From Streptomyces sp. NBC_00448 (GTDB lineage Bacteria; Actinomycetota; Actinomycetes; Streptomycetales; Streptomycetaceae): a stretch of DNA of 64,000 nucleotides. A program made the position numbers and the translations under genes. Below are positions 61,496-64,000 of this stretch, one piece after another. The stretch is from positions 6,255,501 to 6,319,500 of the forward strand of contig NZ_CP107913.1 in the NCBI RefSeq assembly GCF_036014115.1, in the 5' to 3' direction. Position 1 is the first letter of the stretch; each line of letters begins with the position of its first letter. The notes below the pieces were generated by a model, which did no database searches, was not told the origin of the DNA, and saw only the letters and a list, made by a program, of their open reading frames with translations.

Positions 61496-62511
61496 CGCGC
61501 CTCCGCGCCGAGGAAGCGGCCGGTGGGCAGATCCAGGACCGCGGCATCGGTCACCAGTGACGGGTCGGTGCTCTCGCCGGTGTCGTCCAGGCCCGCCACC
61601 CGGCGCAGCAGGTGCAGGCAGAGCTGGTTGGCGGCGAGCGCCGCCACCGGGCCACCGAGGTACGCGCTCGGCTCCGGCGGGTGAGCCGGACCGCCCGCAC
61701 CCGTGGCGCCGGTCGCGTCGTGATCGGGCCCACCATCCCGCGGCTCCACGGGGGTTGGAGTTTCCGGGGCACCCTCGGGAACGCCCACCGAACTGATCAC
61801 GACGTGGTCGCCCCGTCCCATCGCCTGCCCGTACCGGAGCCCGCCGCGGGTCGCCAGCGCGCGGGCCTGGTCCGCCAGTTCCGGGTCCCACACGTCCGAG
61901 CCGAGCAGCACCATCCCGGCGTCTGCGGGCAGCTCGGAGGTCTCCGCGCCCAGGGCCTCGTAGTGAAAGCATCCGCCCTCCTGCTGGAGCAGCGCGACAC
62001 ACGCGCTCAGCCGGGCCGTGTCCCCCGCGGCTTCCGGACCCTCGTCGGCCTCGCCGCGTCGCAGGCGGACATGGGCCACCCCCGAGGCGAGCAGGGCGAG
62101 GACCAGCGCGCGTGCCATCCGTCCGCTGCCGACCACCAGGGGAGCGCAGTCGCGGTACCGCTCGAAGCGGTGCTCGGGCGAGTCCGCGCGCGCCGCGACG
62201 AAGTCGATCAGCGCGGCGTGGTGCGCGCGTATCCGCGGGCTCAGGCCGTGCGGAAGATCCGCCGTGGCGTCGCGTACGAAGCCCTCCCGGGCCAGCAGTT
62301 CCACCAGCGTGCGGACGTGCCGCGCGGCCTGTGGCGGGAGGTCGGCGGTGAGCTGCTCCAGGTCGCTGCCGCCGTCCAGGAACGGCCGCAGCCGTTCCAG
62401 CCACGGGTGGATTCCCGGCAGCGCGAAGGCCGCCGTGTGCCGGGGCCCGCTGATCACCACGCCCCGTTCGGAGGGCAGCAGATGCGTGTCGGGAAGCAGC
62501 CTCGGCCTCAT
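61492..62511 (-). CDS. Second RRE/E1-like TOMM precursor-binding protein
   Basis: The 339-aa product starts with an RRE-like winged helix parallel to the one at 52077. Shared pattern: LLPSERGVVISGPRHTAAFALPGIHPWLERLRPFLDGGSDLEQLTADLPPQAARHVRTLVELLAREGFVRD. An E1/ThiF-like Rossmann segment follows (CAPLVVGSGRMARALVLALLASGVAHVRLRRG), and the C-terminus reads FLGGPVAALAANQLCLHLLRRVAGLDD-like (GGPVAALAANQLCLHLL is the typical E1 helix). ATG 62511 has GGAGG upstream. It is the first gene of the minus-strand operon, divergent from the precursor gene. Confidence 0.8.
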   Translation of the reverse strand: MRPRLLPDTHLLPSERGVVISGPRHTAAFALPGIHPWLERLRPFLDGGSDLEQLTADLPPQAARHVRTLVELLAREGFVRDATADLPHGLSPRIRAHHAALIDFVAARADSPEHRFERYRDCAPLVVGSGRMARALVLALLASGVAHVRLRRGEADEGPEAAGDTARLSACVALLQQEGGCFHYEALGAETSELPADAGMVLLGSDVWDPELADQARALATRGGLRYGQAMGRGDHVVISSVGVPEGAPETPTPVEPRDGGPDHDATGATGAGGPAHPPEPSAYLGGPVAALAANQLCLHLLRRVAGLDDTGESTDPSLVTDAAVLDLPTGRFLGAEAR

Positions 62512-62628
62512 CGCCACCTCCATCGGGGTTCCGCGGCGGGAACGTGTTCTCGCGGGCGGAAGGCGCGGGGAGGCGCCGGACGAAGCCGTGCCCACGACCT
62601 CCGGGCGGCCGACACTAGCTCAGCTCAA

Positions 62629-62640
62629 TGGTCTAGTCCA
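62629..62640. promoter_or_regulatory. DasR-like (GntR) operator between the divergent promoters
   Basis: TGGTCTAGTCCA differs at one position from the 12-bp core TGGTCTAGACCA of DasR-responsive elements, and the flanks extend the palindrome to ATGG...CCAT. It lies 5 bp upstream of the precursor-gene -35 box and within the likely promoter of the biosynthetic operon. Confidence 0.6.
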
Positions 62641-62645
62641 TCCCC

Positions 62646-62674
62646 TTCACAGACCCCATTCGTCACGCTAGTGT
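62646..62674 (+). promoter_or_regulatory. Promoter of the thiopeptide precursor gene
   Basis: TTCACA (62646-62651) and TAGTGT (62669-62674) are separated by 17 bp, a good match for a principal-sigma promoter. Transcription from about 62681 would give a 54-base leader with AAAGGAGGG just before the ATG. Confidence 0.6.
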
Positions 62675-62734
62675 CCGAACTGGGCGCCCGAACATGCGTG
62701 TTGATGCTCCATTAGGTTCGAAAGGAGGGCTCTG

Positions 62735-62926
62735 ATGAACGAGAACAGCAACGGCTCACCCTCGCTTGCTGCGGCGGTCGCCGACCTCGCGCTGGACCTC
62801 GACTTGGACTCGCTGGCCGGGGACGAGCACAGCCAGTCGCTCACGGCGGGTCACGGTATGACGGAGGCGAGTGCGTCCTTCTGCTGCGCTCCGCCGCCGA
62901 ACTGCTGTAACTGCAGCTGTTCGTGA
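62735..62926 (+). CDS. Thiopeptide precursor peptide
   Basis: The 63-aa product is a RiPP precursor. The leader is acidic (VADLALDLDLDSLAGDEH, residues 15-32) and ends SLTAGHGMTEASA (35-47), closely matching the leader ends of thiomuracin and GE2270 precursors. The core is SFCCAPPPNCCNCSCS (48-63): Ser at core positions 1, 14 and 16, Cys at 3, 4, 10, 11, 13 and 15, no Thr, and Pro-Pro-Pro at 6-8. Ser1 and Ser14 are the likely pyridine-forming residues, with Cys15-Ser16 as tail. ATG 62735 has a very strong AAAGGAGGG site. It is divergent from the modification operon. Confidence 0.93.
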   Translation: MNENSNGSPSLAAAVADLALDLDLDSLAGDEHSQSLTAGHGMTEASASFCCAPPPNCCNCSCS

Positions 62927-62933
62927 GTCGGTA

Positions 62934-62967
62934 GCGCGTGCCGGGCGGAAGGTCGCCCGGCACGCGC
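62934..62967. terminator. 14-bp hairpin after the precursor gene
   Basis: GCGCGTGCCGGGCG (62934-62947) pairs perfectly with CGCCCGGCACGCGC (62954-62967) around a six-base loop, starting seven bases after the precursor stop codon. It should end or protect a short, abundant precursor mRNA. Confidence 0.85.
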
Positions 62968-63079
62968 GTCGGCCCGACGTTCCCCATGGCACCGACGGCG
63001 TCGGCCGCCGTGACGGCCCCACCTGCTGCAACGGCCCCACCGTCGTCCCGTGTCGTTCCGGGCCTCCCGAGGGTGCGGG

Positions 63080-63616
63080 TCAGCCCTGCTCCCGCGCCTC
63101 CAGCTCTTCCAGTGTCGCGTCGAGCCAGCGCTGTTCGGCCCGGGAGGTCGCCCGGGCGATCGTCAGGACGCCCCGCCGGAAGGGGTCGTCGAACTCCTCG
63201 GCCCGCTGCGGCCGCCCTTCCTCGTAGAAGAAGCTGGACGGCCGGCCGAGGAACGCCTTCCGCCGGTGCAGCACGGCTGCCTGCTCGCCGGGGCTGCTCA
63301 GATGCCGCAGGAATGCGAGCACGGTGAACCAGCGGTTCTCGTCGCTGATGTCGGCGCCGTCGGCCTCGCGCAGCCTTCGCAGCAGTTCCTCCTGGCCCGA
63401 GTCGGTCAGCGTGAGGGTGTGGCGCGGCGCGGCCCTGCTGCCGGGTTCGGTGCGGCGCTGGATCCAGCCGGCCCGTTCGAGCCGCTTGATCGCCGGGTAG
63501 AGGGTGCCGTCGGCGATGGGCCGTACGTGCCCGGTGAGCTGGGCGACGCGGTTCTTGAGCTCGTAGCCGTGCAGCGGCTGCTCGTAGAGGAAGCCCAGGA
63601 TGGCCAGTTCCAGCAT
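63080..63616 (-). CDS. PadR-family transcriptional regulator
   Basis: The 178-aa product has the PadR winged HTH at its N-terminus (MLELAILGFLYEQPLHGYELKNRVAQLTGHVRPIADGTLYPAIKRLERAGWIQRRTEPGSRAAPRHTLTLTDSG) and a helical dimerisation C-terminus. ATG 63616 is preferred over GTG 63634 because GGAGAGG is well spaced for it. PadR regulators usually repress a neighbouring gene and respond to phenolics or drugs; here a divergent hydrolase gene shares a palindromic site with it. Whether it controls the thiopeptide cluster is open. Confidence 0.92.
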   Translation of the reverse strand: MLELAILGFLYEQPLHGYELKNRVAQLTGHVRPIADGTLYPAIKRLERAGWIQRRTEPGSRAAPRHTLTLTDSGQEELLRRLREADGADISDENRWFTVLAFLRHLSSPGEQAAVLHRRKAFLGRPSSFFYEEGRPQRAEEFDDPFRRGVLTIARATSRAEQRWLDATLEELEAREQG

Positions 63617-63641
63617 GTCCCCATCCTCTCCCACCCGGCCA

Positions 63642-63661
63642 ATACATCGGTGTCTATGTAT
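63642..63661. promoter_or_regulatory. PadR-type palindromic operator
   Basis: ATACAT (63642-63647) and ATGTAT (63656-63661) form a palindrome with an eight-base spacer, the shape typical of PadR operators. A TATAGT hexamer (63659-63664) overlaps its right arm and may be the -10 box of the hydrolase gene. Confidence 0.6.
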
Positions 63662-63699
63662 AGTCTAAGCGAGGTATTGAACGACTGAGGAGGACGGAC

Positions 63700-64000
63700 A
63701 TGCACGCTGCCCCCGTGACGGCCGACGGAGCACACATCCGCTGGGTGGAGATCCACGGAGCCGCCGCGCCGGCTCGCGTCTACCTGCACGGGCTGGGCGC
63801 GTCGTCCGGTCCGTACTTCACCGCGGCCGCCACGCACCCCGCCCTGGCCGGGCACCGCTCGCTCCTGGTCGACCTCCTCGGGTTCGGGATCAGCGACCGT
63901 CCCACGGCCTTCGGCTACACCCTGCAGGAGCACGCCGACGCCCTCGCCGCGGCGCTGACGGCCGCCGGTGTCCAGGGCGCGGACGTGATCGCGCACAGCA
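63700..64000 (+). CDS. Alpha/beta hydrolase (3' end beyond the window)
   Basis: The first 100 residues are visible: HIRWVEIHGAAAPARVYLHGLGASSGPYFTAAATHPALAGHRSLLVDLLGFGISDRPTAFGYTLQEHADALAAALTAAGVQGADVIAHS. This shows the HG oxyanion motif (YLHGLGAS) and the strand leading to the nucleophile elbow (DVIAHS), where the window ends. ATG 63700 has GAGGAGG upstream. It is divergent from the PadR gene and probably its target. It could be a small-molecule hydrolase, or unrelated to the thiopeptide cluster. Confidence 0.88.
   Translation, partial: MHAAPVTADGAHIRWVEIHGAAAPARVYLHGLGASSGPYFTAAATHPALAGHRSLLVDLLGFGISDRPTAFGYTLQEHADALAAALTAAGVQGADVIAHS

Overview
The window is high-GC actinobacterial DNA, most likely from a Streptomyces or close Streptomycetaceae chromosome. 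Support: very GC-rich third codon positions, frequent GTG starts, a WhiB-family regulator, DUF397/XRE pairs, a sugar ABC operon without its own ATPase gene, and a left-hand gene order (wbl, glpX, DUF4245 gene, xseB, xseA, ispH, ppgK, ychF) familiar from Streptomyces chromosomes. I see no rRNA, tRNA or CRISPR array.

Layout. (1) 1-9.7 kb is a conserved core block: WhiB-like regulator, secreted protein, class II fructose bisphosphatase, exonuclease VII, IspH, polyphosphate glucokinase and YchF. (2) 9.8-12.9 kb looks like an insertion spot: an XRE-regulator remnant, a 685-aa DUF4157 (HELTH) protein with membrane and coiled-coil segments, and a decayed IS5-family transposase fragment. (3) 13-17.4 kb has two regulator/target pairs: an MmyB-type XRE regulator with an aldo/keto reductase, and a LysR regulator with a DHA2 efflux pump, both with visible palindromic or repeated operators. 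(4) 17.9-26.8 kb is a compact gene set I do not recognise: SDR, ABM-VOC fusion, ferritin-like protein, three different DJ-1/PfpI proteins, cupin and HAD hydrolase, bracketed by a LysR DNA-binding domain without an effector domain and a full LysR regulator. A 201-bp MITE derived from an IS701-type element lies inside one of its operons, nine bases before a start codon. (5) 27-31 kb: DHA2 efflux pump, SDR, LysR. (6) 31.1-38.9 kb: a ROK-controlled oligosaccharide uptake and hydrolysis operon (two permeases, binding lipoprotein, GH15-like, GH31). (7) 39-49.9 kb: alkyl sulfatase, Thr-Pro-rich secreted protein, a membrane-protein operon (SfLAP/GAP, DUF202, SulP, DUF2254), a methyltransferase, a DUF397/XRE/HATPase signalling group and a degenerate resolvase-like protein.

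(8) 49.98-62.93 kb is the highlight: a thiopeptide RiPP cluster. The minus-strand genes, read from the promoter, run RRE/E1-like, SagB-like, LanB-like glutamylation protein, eliminase, pyridine synthase, SagB dehydrogenase, RRE/E1-like cyclodehydratase partner, YcaO. The last six follow the B-C-D-E-F-G order of thiomuracin and GE2270 clusters. The divergent precursor peptide (63 aa) keeps their SLTAGHGMTE leader end but carries the core SFCCAPPPNCCNCSCS. If Ser1 and Ser14 supply the two dehydroalanines for the pyridine, the macrocycle would be 38-membered, larger than the 26-, 29-, 32- and 35-membered classes I know, and it would contain three consecutive prolines. A near-perfect DasR-type site lies between the divergent promoters. 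The window ends with a PadR regulator, its palindromic operator, and a truncated alpha/beta hydrolase gene.
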